Shown here: positions 48,900 through 57,049 of the stretch, one piece after another
How positions within the stretch are numbered: position 1 is the first letter of the stretch
How the letters are laid out: each line of letters begins with the position of its first letter
Source of the DNA: Acinetobacter tjernbergiae DSM 14971 = CIP 107465
GTDB lineage: Bacteria; Pseudomonadota; Gammaproteobacteria; Pseudomonadales; Moraxellaceae
DNA: 64,000 nt
Direction: 5' to 3'
NCBI RefSeq assembly: GCF_000374425.1
Contig: NZ_KB894358.1
Coordinates: forward strand, 5,404-69,403
Program-made: the position numbers and the translations under genes
The notes under the pieces: model-generated
What the model was told of the DNA's origin: nothing
The model's input: the letters and a program-made list of their open reading frames with translations, nothing else
The model's database searches: none

Positions 48900-49706
48900 T
48901 TAAAGTAACCCTTTATAAATAAAATAACAGCCTACGACAACAAGTAGTCCAGCAAAACATTTTTTCAACATCGCTGCTGATAAACGATGAGCCACTTTTG
49001 CCCCGAATTTGGCTGTGATAAAGCTCATCGTACTAATACCGAGAAAAGCATAAATATGCACATAGCCAATGGTATTCGGTACATCAATGTGTTCTCTAGC
49101 ACCAAACCACATAAACCCAATTGCACCTGCCACCGCAATAGGTAAACCACATGCAGCAGAAGTTGCCACTGCCTTTTGCATGACCACACCATGACGATTT
49201 AAAAATGGTACGGTCAAACTACCACCGCCAATCCCAAAAATCGCAGAAGCAACACCAATGCCTCCACCCGCTGCAAACTGTAATATTGCCGATGGTAAAT
49301 GACGATTTGGGTCAATCACTGCATGCGCTCCCCTAAACATCTTGTATGCCATCCAAACTGCAAAAACACCAATAAGCAATTGCAAATGTTGCCCCGACAT
49401 CAGATCAGCTACGCCTGCACCTAAAAATGAGCCTAAAACCAATCCAGGCGCTAAATTACGAAAGACTTGCCAAAGCACTGCTCCCTTTTTATGGTGTGCA
49501 GTGACTGAGCTAATTGAAGTCACAATAATGGTAGCTAAAGACGTTCCCACTGCAATATGCATAATCACATTAGGGTCATAATTCATTTGAGTAAAGACAA
49601 TATATAAAATCGGTACAATAATTAAACCACCACCAACCCCAAATAACCCCGCAGTAAATCCAGCAATTGCGCCAATCAGCAAATATATGATTAACTCCAT
49701 AAACAC
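48900..49706 (-). CDS. TauE/SafE-family membrane permease
   Basis: A 268-aa inner-membrane protein with about eight hydrophobic segments. The N-terminal repeat GAIAGFTAGLFGVGGGLIIVP and the second copy GGGIGVASAIFGIGGGSLTVP are the duplicated glycine-rich motif of the TauE/SafE family, which exports sulfite or related organosulfur anions. Substrate not determined by sequence. Divergent from birA across 23 nt; convergent with the GTPase gene. Confidence 0.9.
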   Translation of the reverse strand: MFMELIIYLLIGAIAGFTAGLFGVGGGLIIVPILYIVFTQMNYDPNVIMHIAVGTSLATIIVTSISSVTAHHKKGAVLWQVFRNLAPGLVLGSFLGAGVADLMSGQHLQLLIGVFAVWMAYKMFRGAHAVIDPNRHLPSAILQFAAGGGIGVASAIFGIGGGSLTVPFLNRHGVVMQKAVATSAACGLPIAVAGAIGFMWFGAREHIDVPNTIGYVHIYAFLGISTMSFITAKFGAKVAHRLSAAMLKKCFAGLLVVVGCYFIYKGLL

Positions 49707-49729
49707 ATGACCACTCTATTTATAAAACA

Positions 49730-50482
49730 ATGGAAGATTTAGCAACTCGCCAGCTTCAGCAATTACTCAATGCAAAGAATCAATTTCCTGAAATCGTCTT
49801 GCTCAAAACCACGACAACATCGACCAATGATGATATGCGTGAAATTGCACAAAAAGGTATGACCACAGGATTGGTATGCAGTGCCCAACAAACTCAAGGG
49901 CGTGGTCAACATCAACGACAATGGGCATCTCCTGAAGGGAATATTTATTTAAGTACGCTGATTCATACCAAGACAACCTTAGATGGTCGCCTTGCACTTG
50001 AAGCGGCTTTAAATATCCTGCAAATGCCGAGCTTGCAAGGTTTAAGTCTACAAGTCAAATGGCCCAATGATCTATATAGTTCACAAGGCAAATGGGGGGG
50101 AATTTTGGTTGAGCCACTTTCAGCACATCAAGCGATTGTCGGTGTCGGGATCAATTTAAATACTCCACCTGTAGAAAATGCAGATCAAGCCATTACCTCA
50201 TTAAACATGCTAGGTCTAAACCATCTTGATCATTTGACGCTTATTGCTGAACTCTATACTGCAATTCAACAAGCGGCTCAATGGTTTGAACATGGTAGTT
50301 ATAATTTGGCAGAACGCTTTAACCATCATGCGATTTGGTTGAATCAACACGTTGAATTTGAACATGCCCAAGGTAAAATTCAGGGATACTTCCAAGGCAT
50401 TTCTAATGATGGTGCAGTGCTCATCAAAACCGAACAAACAGAAAAATATTATCAAGGCCGTTTACGACTTGCTTCACTTTGA
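49730..50482 (+). CDS. birA: Biotin-protein ligase, without DNA-binding domain
   Basis: Attaches biotin to the carboxyl carrier protein of acetyl-CoA carboxylase. The 250-aa monofunctional form has the ligase motif GRGQHQRQW, KWPNDLY, GGILVE and GVGINLN, and a C-terminal SH3-like domain (YYQGRLRL). The N-terminal helix-turn-helix of E. coli BirA is missing, so it cannot repress the bio operon here. coaX follows after 15 nt and is probably co-transcribed, the common birA-coaX pair. Confidence 0.95.
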   Translation: MEDLATRQLQQLLNAKNQFPEIVLLKTTTTSTNDDMREIAQKGMTTGLVCSAQQTQGRGQHQRQWASPEGNIYLSTLIHTKTTLDGRLALEAALNILQMPSLQGLSLQVKWPNDLYSSQGKWGGILVEPLSAHQAIVGVGINLNTPPVENADQAITSLNMLGLNHLDHLTLIAELYTAIQQAAQWFEHGSYNLAERFNHHAIWLNQHVEFEHAQGKIQGYFQGISNDGAVLIKTEQTEKYYQGRLRLASL

Positions 50483-50497
50483 GGAAATGACCATCCA

Positions 50498-51241
50498 ATG
50501 AAAAGTTTATGGCTAGATATTGGCAATACTCGCTTAAAATATTGGATCACTGAACATGATCATGTGATTGAGCATGCTGCTGAATTACACTTACAGTCTC
50601 CAGCCGATTTATTACTGGGCTTGATTCAGCATTTCCGCCATCAGCATTTAAGTCAGGTGGGGATCTCATCTGTTTTAGACGCGGAGAACAACCAACGTAT
50701 TCAAATGATTCTCGATATTTTGGAAATTCCAATTATCTTTGCCAAGGTACATGCCGAATATGCAGGACTGCACTGTGGTTATGAGGTACCAAGCCAACTT
50801 GGGATTGATCGCTGGTTACAAGTGTTAGCCATGGCGAAACCCAATGAAAACTTTTGTGTGATTGGTTGTGGTACAGCCCTAACTATTGATTTAGTCGAAG
50901 GTTTACAACATTTAGGCGGCTATATCCTGCCAAATCTATATCTACAACGTGATTCGCTGATTCAAAATACCAAGGGCATTAAAATTCCAGATTCGGCTTT
51001 TGATAATTTAAAACCTGGGCACAACACCGTCGATGCAGTACATCATGGTATTTTACTGGGTCTAATCAGTACCATTGATCAAATCATGCAACAGTCACCC
51101 AAAAGTCTGATTTTGACAGGTGGTGATGCTGATTTATTTGCTAAATTTCTTAGCCATTATCAACCTCAAGTTGAACTTGATTTACTGCTGAAGGGATTAA
51201 GAAATTACGTTCAGCTCAATTCAGCTTTAACTAAAGTTTGA
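50498..51241 (+). CDS. coaX: Pantothenate kinase, type III
   Basis: Phosphorylates pantothenate in the first step of CoA synthesis. The 247-aa ASKHA-fold kinase shows [11 protein letters not shown] (phosphate 1), [10 protein letters not shown] and [10 protein letters not shown], and the glycine-rich [11 protein letters not shown] near the C-terminus. It needs no feedback by CoA, typical of this type. The last 31 nt overlap the tail of the convergent gene at 51211. Confidence 0.95.
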   Translation: MKSLWLDIGNTRLKYWITEHDHVIEHAAELHLQSPADLLLGLIQHFRHQHLSQVGISSVLDAENNQRIQMILDILEIPIIFAKVHAEYAGLHCGYEVPSQLGIDRWLQVLAMAKPNENFCVIGCGTALTIDLVEGLQHLGGYILPNLYLQRDSLIQNTKGIKIPDSAFDNLKPGHNTVDAVHHGILLGLISTIDQIMQQSPKSLILTGGDADLFAKFLSHYQPQVELDLLLKGLRNYVQLNSALTKV

Positions 51242-51804
51242 AGTATTTGTAATAATTGAGGAAACGTACTATAGCCATCTTCAGTACGGAAATGCCCTGC
51301 CTGAACAGCTTCAGCTTCAATCAGTTGGGCATTCAGTAAATTTGAAAATTTAAAGGTCAAAGGCACTGGGACAATAGGATCATTCGTAGAAAAGAAAACG
51401 AGGCGTCTTTTAACATTGGCTCGGATTACGGCGCTCGTAAAATTTGAATGCTTGATAAATTCATCATATTCAGGAAATTTAGCTATAGGTTCATTAAAAG
51501 CAGCAATAAATAAGCATGCTTTCAACTGAGTTTTTTGCAGATGCTTTGCTAGAAAGTGAGCCACGGCAATACAAGACAATCCATGGGAAACAACAATACT
51601 CTGTTCATTTAAATCTTGTAGTTGTGTTTCTAAACAAGTTTGCCAAATTTCAGCTTCTGGGTGATTCGAGTCCGCAAGGAATATACATTCAGCGGCAATT
51701 CCTTCAGATTTTAATTGTTGTTCTAACCATAAATACCAATGCTGCTCTGGATTTGCATTTTCACAATGTAGTATAAATACCTTACCATTCGAATTATGTG
51801 ACAT
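51211..51804 (-). CDS. RBBP9/YdeN-family alpha/beta protein with altered nucleophile motif
   Basis: A 197-aa protein of the RBBP9-like serine hydrolase fold. The N-terminus [24 protein letters not shown] and the C-terminal [10 protein letters not shown] with its His are typical. The nucleophile strand reads [14 protein letters not shown], where the family has GHSLGC: Gly and Ser are exchanged, so Ser is replaced by Gly75. The Asp in TNDPIVP is kept. Catalysis is therefore doubtful. The start is placed at 51804 (MSHNSNG). The tail overlaps coaX by 31 nt. Confidence 0.8.
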   Translation of the reverse strand: MSHNSNGKVFILHCENANPEQHWYLWLEQQLKSEGIAAECIFLADSNHPEAEIWQTCLETQLQDLNEQSIVVSHGLSCIAVAHFLAKHLQKTQLKACLFIAAFNEPIAKFPEYDEFIKHSNFTSAVIRANVKRRLVFFSTNDPIVPVPLTFKFSNLLNAQLIEAEAVQAGHFRTEDGYSTFPQLLQILQTLVKAELS

Positions 51805-51921
51805 ATATAACACTTTATAAATATAAAACAAATACTTAAAATAATTGTGTCTCTTATTCATTTATTTTCATATTGATTTTCTGTATTAAATTTATACTTA
51901 GATGCACAAGAAAAATTTAAC

Positions 51922-51946
51922 AAAAAAGGCGCAATTTGCGCCTTTT
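51922..51946 (-). terminator. Terminator after ffh
   Basis: AAAAGGCGC (51924-51932), a 5-nt loop and GCGCCTTTT (51938-51946), with the leftward strand continuing into six T. It lies 16 nt after the ffh stop. Confidence 0.88.
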
Positions 51947-51961
51947 CTAGAGAGCTTTAGG

Positions 51962-53368
51962 TTATTTCTTTGGTTCATTACTACCAAATAAAGGTCCCAT
52001 GTTACCGCCACCAAATTGCTTTTGCATATTGCCCAAAGACTTCAACATTTTGCTCATTCCAGATGGATTCGCAAATTTTTTCATCATTTTTGCCATTTGA
52101 ACTTGCTGCTTAATTAATTTATTTACTTCAGCGACGTCCATCCCACAACCAGCAGCAATACGCTTTTTACGGCTTGGATTCATTAAATCAGGATTACGAC
52201 GCTCTTTGATCGTCATCGACTGAATAATTGCTTCCATACGCTTCACTTGCTTTTCAGGATTCGCTTGTGCAATTGCATCTTGGATACCTGAATTACTCAT
52301 GCCAGGCAACTTATCCAAGAAGCCCATCATACCGCCCATCTTGCTCATTTGTTCAAACTGCATCAGCATATCTTCAAAGTTGAAGGTTCCGCCTTTTTGC
52401 AGTTTTTTCGCCATTTTTTCGGCTTTTTCTTTGTCGATTTTACGTTCAACTTCTTCGACTAAAGAAAGTACGTCACCCATACCCAAGATACGTTGTGCAA
52501 CACGATCTGGATGGAATGGCTCTAATGCATCTAACTTCTCACCGATACCCAAAAACTTGATTGGTTTACCTGTGATCGCACGAACAGAAAGTGCTGCGCC
52601 ACCACGTGCATCACCATCAGTCTTAGTCAGAATAACACCTGTCAACGCCAAAGCATCGTTAAATGCTTTGGCTGTGTTTGCAGCATCCTGACCTGTCATT
52701 GCATCAACAACAAACAAGGTCTCAGTTGGCTTAACAGCAGCGTGTAATTCTTTAATTTCCTCCATCATGTCTTCATCGACATGGAGGCGACCTGCCGTAT
52801 CGACAATCAAAACATCCGCAAATTGGATTTTCGCTTGTTCAATCGCACGCTTAACAATATCAATTGGTTTTTCAGTGGCTTCTGAAGCAATGAAACCAAC
52901 ACCCACTTCATTGGATACTGTTTCTAACTGTTTAATTGCCGCTGGACGATAAACGTCAGCAGAAACAGTCATCACTTTTTTCTTTTGACGTTCTTTTAGA
53001 AAACGCGCTAGTTTTGCCGCAGTTGTTGTTTTACCTGCACCTTGCAAACCTGCAAGTAAAACCACTACAGGTGGCTTTGCACTTAAATCTAAAGTCTCAT
53101 TTGCCTCACCCATCATCTTGGTGAGTTCATCATAGACAATTTTTACAAATGCCTGACCAGGAGAAAGCTGAGTCATCACTTCCTGACCAAGGGCTTCTTC
53201 CTTAACCTTCGCGATGAATTCACGAGTTACAGGTAATGCCACATCGGCTTCAAGAAGTGCCATACGTACTTCACGTAAGGTATCTTTAATATTGTCTTCG
53301 GTCAGCTGCCCTGAGCCAGTAACATTTCTTAAACTCTGTGTGAGTCGTTCTGTTAAGGTATCAAACAT
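51962..53368 (-). CDS. ffh: Signal recognition particle protein Ffh
   Basis: Binds 4.5S RNA and signal sequences and, with FtsY, targets inner-membrane proteins. At 468 aa it has the N domain, the G domain with GLQGAGKTTTAAKLA near residue 106, DTAGRLHVDE and TKTDGDARGGAAL, and a Met-rich M domain (MMGFLDKLPGMSN and KMLKSLGNMQKQFGGGNMG). It is transcribed alone, divergent from the CcsA-like gene. Confidence 0.98.
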   Translation of the reverse strand: MFDTLTERLTQSLRNVTGSGQLTEDNIKDTLREVRMALLEADVALPVTREFIAKVKEEALGQEVMTQLSPGQAFVKIVYDELTKMMGEANETLDLSAKPPVVVLLAGLQGAGKTTTAAKLARFLKERQKKKVMTVSADVYRPAAIKQLETVSNEVGVGFIASEATEKPIDIVKRAIEQAKIQFADVLIVDTAGRLHVDEDMMEEIKELHAAVKPTETLFVVDAMTGQDAANTAKAFNDALALTGVILTKTDGDARGGAALSVRAITGKPIKFLGIGEKLDALEPFHPDRVAQRILGMGDVLSLVEEVERKIDKEKAEKMAKKLQKGGTFNFEDMLMQFEQMSKMGGMMGFLDKLPGMSNSGIQDAIAQANPEKQVKRMEAIIQSMTIKERRNPDLMNPSRKKRIAAGCGMDVAEVNKLIKQQVQMAKMMKKFANPSGMSKMLKSLGNMQKQFGGGNMGPLFGSNEPKK

Positions 53369-53516
53369 TGCGAAATCCGCTTAAAATGGCTAGTTGCAAA
53401 AAAAATCTTTCTTAAAATAGAAAATTTATGCGTAAGATGCTATAGGATACTGTAGTTCGAAGCGAATTTATATCTTATATAGTGAATATTATTCATCCTC
53501 CTAAAAAAGGTTTGAC

Positions 53517-54326
53517 ATGATCAGTCTCCCCTTGGTTTACACAATTTTGGCACTTGTAGCCTATACTAGTTCTTTTTGGTATTTGTTTATACGTTTGATG
53601 TCAAAACGTACTCCAAATCTTTGGTGTTATGGTCTTTTAATTACTTTAGGGTTGGTGCTGCATAGCATCGTACTCTATCCAGATATGATGACACCAATCG
53701 GCATCAATTATGATGTATTTAACCTGATGTCCTTTACTTCAGGACTCATGTTGGCACTTAGCCTCATCTTGAGCTTAATTCGCCCTATTTTGCCTTTAAA
53801 TTTAATTGGAACACCTGTCGCTGCATTTGGCTTAATTTTAGGTTATGCCTTTAGCCAACCAAACCAAGTGATTGAACAACATAGTTTAGGCTTAGATTTA
53901 CATATTATTCTGTCATTATCCTCTTATGCAGTGCTGTTAATGGCAACGATTCATGCTGTATTGCTTTGGTTCCAAGATCGTGAATTAAAAAAGAAGCAAA
54001 AACGACGGATTTGGGTGAATTTACTTCCTCCATTTCAAGTCATGGAATCGGTACTTTTTGATTTAATTATTACAGGTTTTGGTCTACTTACCGCAGCTCT
54101 GCTCTTTGGTTTCTTTACCATTGATAACTTCTTTGCACAACATCTCGCACACAAAACCGCATTCAGTATTATTTCATGGTTCTTATATGGCGCACTATTA
54201 ATTGGACATTACAAGTTTGGTTGGCGCGGACGTAAAGCGATTCGTTTTACCATTACAGGTTTTATCTTGCTCGCAATTGGTTTTATCGGGAGTAAGTTTG
54301 TTTTAGAAATGATTTTGGGACGTTAA
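53517..54326 (+). CDS. CcsA/YpjD-like inner-membrane protein
   Basis: A 269-aa protein with about eight membrane segments. It belongs to the cytochrome c assembly family (CcsA/CcmC/HemX type), usually annotated YpjD in gammaproteobacteria and adjacent to ffh. The motif HIILSLSSYAVLLMATIHAVLLW holds the conserved His near residue 127. The role in haem handling is inferred from the family; no WWD-type motif is clear. Confidence 0.85.
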   Translation: MISLPLVYTILALVAYTSSFWYLFIRLMSKRTPNLWCYGLLITLGLVLHSIVLYPDMMTPIGINYDVFNLMSFTSGLMLALSLILSLIRPILPLNLIGTPVAAFGLILGYAFSQPNQVIEQHSLGLDLHIILSLSSYAVLLMATIHAVLLWFQDRELKKKQKRRIWVNLLPPFQVMESVLFDLIITGFGLLTAALLFGFFTIDNFFAQHLAHKTAFSIISWFLYGALLIGHYKFGWRGRKAIRFTITGFILLAIGFIGSKFVLEMILGR

Positions 54327-54357
54327 ACAACACCACTTAGCCATTTGAGGAATAACT

Positions 54358-54849
54358 TTGTATTCATATTACAAATATATAGATACAGATGGGGAAATAA
54401 CTTTATATGAAGTTGATCAGGAATATTATTGTTTAAGGTCGATATTTGTTAACTCATCAGAATGTATAAATACAAATTTAAGCATAAAGCAAACTAATTT
54501 CTTCTTACCCGAAGGTAATTTCTCCGAAAGCTTAGATATATTGACTCCAATAAAAAAAGAAGAATTTTTAAATTTCTGGGATCAGTCGATATCTAAATAT
54601 TTAAAGCGGTGGAACGAATTAAAAAACAAATTCAAAATAGGGGAAATGATCGAAACCGAAATTGTTTGTTTTTATCCTCAAGGAGTAATCGTTCAATATG
54701 ATAAAGAATTTTTTGGTTTCGTTGACTACAACGATTGTAAATCTGTTCTAGGTGCATCAAATATGTACCCTCAACAAAAAATTAAACTTTTTGTTGAAAA
54801 TTTTGATGATGACAACTTATGGGTTAATTTTTCAATTAAATCTGTTTAA
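54358..54849 (+). CDS. Unknown S1-like protein (163 aa), TTG start
   Basis: Not recognised with confidence. The N-terminal half begins YKYIDTDGEITLYEVDQEYYCLRSIF; the C-terminal half (residues about 92-163), KFKIGEMIETEIVCFYPQGVIVQYDKEFFGFVDY, looks like an S1/OB-fold RNA-binding pattern. The only start is TTG 54358, supported by TGAGG 7-8 nt upstream. Its base composition is more AT-rich than both neighbours, which hints at acquisition. It sits between a CcsA-like gene and dusC. Confidence 0.65.
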   Translation: MYSYYKYIDTDGEITLYEVDQEYYCLRSIFVNSSECINTNLSIKQTNFFLPEGNFSESLDILTPIKKEEFLNFWDQSISKYLKRWNELKNKFKIGEMIETEIVCFYPQGVIVQYDKEFFGFVDYNDCKSVLGASNMYPQQKIKLFVENFDDDNLWVNFSIKSV

Positions 54850-54927
54850 ACACTTTTTCAACATTAGTAGACAGCCTATCTGAAAATGCGTATAACGCAG
54901 TATTCACTTCATTAGGTAATAATCATC

Positions 54928-55851
54928 GTGAAACTTGTGCTCGCTCCAATGGAAGGCTTAACTGATCCGATCATGCGTGATGTGCTCACTCATGTTGGCA
55001 GTTTTGATTGGTGTGTCACTGAGTTTATCCGTATTACTGACAGTATTCTTCCCGACCACATTTACTACAGTTTTTGTCCTGAATTAAAAAATGAGGGAAA
55101 GACCGCAGCAGGTACGCCAGTCCACGTCCAGTTTCTTGGCAATAATCCAGATATGTTGGCAGCAAATGCAGCTAAAGTAGTCGAGCTTGGCGCTCCAGCG
55201 ATTGATCTTAATTTCGGTTGTCCTGCAAAAACAGTGAATCGTCATCGTGGTGGTTCTGTATTGCTTGATGAGCCTGAAACAGTACATCAATTGGTCAAAG
55301 CAGTTCGTGACGCTGTTCCTACGCATATCCCTGTTTCAGCAAAAATGCGTTTGGGTTATTTGGATGAAAACCACACTTTAGATAATGCACATGCGATAGA
55401 AGATGCTGGCGCAAATTGGCTCACCGTACATGCGCGTACTAAAGCTGATGGTTACACTCCACCTGCGTATTGGGAAAAGATTCAACCGATTACCGAAGCA
55501 TTAAAAATCAATGTGATTGCGAATGGTGAGATTTGGAATAATGCTGATGCTAAGGCATGTCTACAACAATCAAACTGTCAAGATATTATGATTGGTCGCG
55601 GTGCGGTGACTACACCAGATTTAACCTTATGTATTCGTGAAAATAATGATAATCCCATCCTTTCTTGGCAGGATTTAGTTGAACTCCAACAACGGTTTTT
55701 AAGTGGTCAATTTAAAACTGAAATTGGAATGATTGGTCGTTATAAACAATGGCTGGGAATGATGACGAAAGCCTATCCTGAGGCTCAAGAGCTATGGGCT
55801 AAAGTAAAAAGAGAGAAACAACTCGAACTTATTCTTGAATCTCTAAAATAA
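54928..55851 (+). CDS. dusC: tRNA-dihydrouridine(16) synthase
   Basis: Reduces U16 of tRNA with FMN and NADPH. The 307-aa protein starts with GTG: VKLVLAPMEGLTDPIMRD. The catalytic Cys is in NFGCPAKTVNRHRGGS, the FMN-binding segments include SAKMRLGY, VHARTK and ANGEIW, and IMIGRGAVTTPDL closes the barrel. The NRHRGGSVLL loop fits the DusC subfamily rather than DusA. A terminator overlaps its stop codon. Confidence 0.95.
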   Translation: MKLVLAPMEGLTDPIMRDVLTHVGSFDWCVTEFIRITDSILPDHIYYSFCPELKNEGKTAAGTPVHVQFLGNNPDMLAANAAKVVELGAPAIDLNFGCPAKTVNRHRGGSVLLDEPETVHQLVKAVRDAVPTHIPVSAKMRLGYLDENHTLDNAHAIEDAGANWLTVHARTKADGYTPPAYWEKIQPITEALKINVIANGEIWNNADAKACLQQSNCQDIMIGRGAVTTPDLTLCIRENNDNPILSWQDLVELQQRFLSGQFKTEIGMIGRYKQWLGMMTKAYPEAQELWAKVKREKQLELILESLK

Positions 55852-55876
55852 AAATAGGGAGTTAAACTCCCTATTT
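55852..55876. terminator. Terminator after dusC
   Basis: AAATAGGGAGTT (55852-55863) with AACTCCCTATTT (55865-55876): an imperfectly looped palindrome just after the dusC stop, between convergent genes. The T run is short. Confidence 0.75.
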
Positions 55877-55892
55877 ATCAGCTTCTAACCGA

Positions 55893-56942
55893 TCACATTC
55901 CACTAATTTTCATTTTTAGATTTGTAATTGATGCACCAGTCATTCCAATATTACCGATCGAGTTATTTTGTAAACCATTAAATACATTAGGGTCAGTAGT
56001 TCCAATTGTATTACCTAATTTAATATTATTTAAACTCAAATTAAAGTCATCAGTTTTACCAGAATTACCAAAAACTATTCCACCCACTTCAGTGCTTGTT
56101 GGCCCTTCAATTCCAGCATAAAAACCATTTAATCTAAAACCAGTACTGCTATTGGTTGCTTTAAATTGTAAATCAAAACTAGCACCAATTGGTGTCGTTG
56201 TAGGATCACCTGATGTTGTATAATCTGAAACAAGCATCATATTACAGCCCGTGCCCGTCCCACAAATTGAGTCAATTGCTCCACCAAATAAAATCATTTT
56301 ACCTTGAGGAGATGCACCCAATTGAATATTGATTGTTGGTTTGTTTGATGCAAGAAACTTAATATCAAAATTATCTTTTACTCTTAATAATTCTTTAACA
56401 CCTGACTGAAGCTTAATCGCGGTAGAAATATCAAAAATTGATTTACGAGTATAGGTACTTCCACTAATAATTGATAAATTATTTGCGTCAGCAGTATAGA
56501 CAGAGAATGGCTTTATACGAAAGCCAGTATAGTTTCCACTAAAAGACAAAGCTATGTTAGCAAAAGCACCTTTTGATCCTGTCCCTTTATCAGTATCTAT
56601 CACCGCATTTATTGTAGGAAGTGCTGTATCAGCATTAGCTGCATCAATTCCGACAATCGCAACGGGATTTGGCTTTAATGCATTAAGTGGTGTTTGCCCT
56701 GCTACCCCTGCAATCACTAAACCTGCACGACTCGTATAATTTGGTGAGGTGTAGCTACCATTAGATAAACCATCTGTATCAATGATGCCAATTTGATTGA
56801 ATTCAACTTTGGAGTTGTTAATTGAGATATTAATACCATCTTGCCCAACAGCAGATGCAAGACTTTGGTCATCCATCGGCTGCATTGCCATTGTATAAGG
56901 ACTTAGTAAAAACAAACATCCTATCAATTTCTTTTTTTTCAT
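55893..56942 (-). CDS. Secreted DUF6160-like surface protein (349 aa)
   Basis: A 349-aa exported protein. A signal peptide (MKKKKLIGCLFLLSPYTMA) is followed by the shared motif MQPMDDQSLASAVGQDGI at the mature N-terminus. The rest is beta-rich, with Asn, Ser, Thr and Gly abundant and a short cysteine loop (CGTGTGC). The motif is the DUF6160 signature of Acinetobacter and Pseudomonas secreted proteins of unknown function. AAGGA and AGGAC precede the ATG. It is 107 nt downstream of the 868-aa gene, so it may have its own promoter. Confidence 0.8.
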   Translation of the reverse strand: MKKKKLIGCLFLLSPYTMAMQPMDDQSLASAVGQDGINISINNSKVEFNQIGIIDTDGLSNGSYTSPNYTSRAGLVIAGVAGQTPLNALKPNPVAIVGIDAANADTALPTINAVIDTDKGTGSKGAFANIALSFSGNYTGFRIKPFSVYTADANNLSIISGSTYTRKSIFDISTAIKLQSGVKELLRVKDNFDIKFLASNKPTINIQLGASPQGKMILFGGAIDSICGTGTGCNMMLVSDYTTSGDPTTTPIGASFDLQFKATNSSTGFRLNGFYAGIEGPTSTEVGGIVFGNSGKTDDFNLSLNNIKLGNTIGTTDPNVFNGLQNNSIGNIGMTGASITNLKMKISGM

Positions 56943-57049
56943 TGTCCTAATCCTTAAGACAAGTGGCTAAATTATGCTCACAATTCTAGCACAATATTAT
57001 TCAAGTACAATATTTTCAATCATGTAGTTAAATAATATACCCAAATAAA

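Noticed and set aside
48889..48914. AAAGGG/CCCTTT hairpin after the GTPase gene.
   Set aside because: The stem is only 6 bp with a 14-nt loop and no clear T run; too weak to call a terminator.
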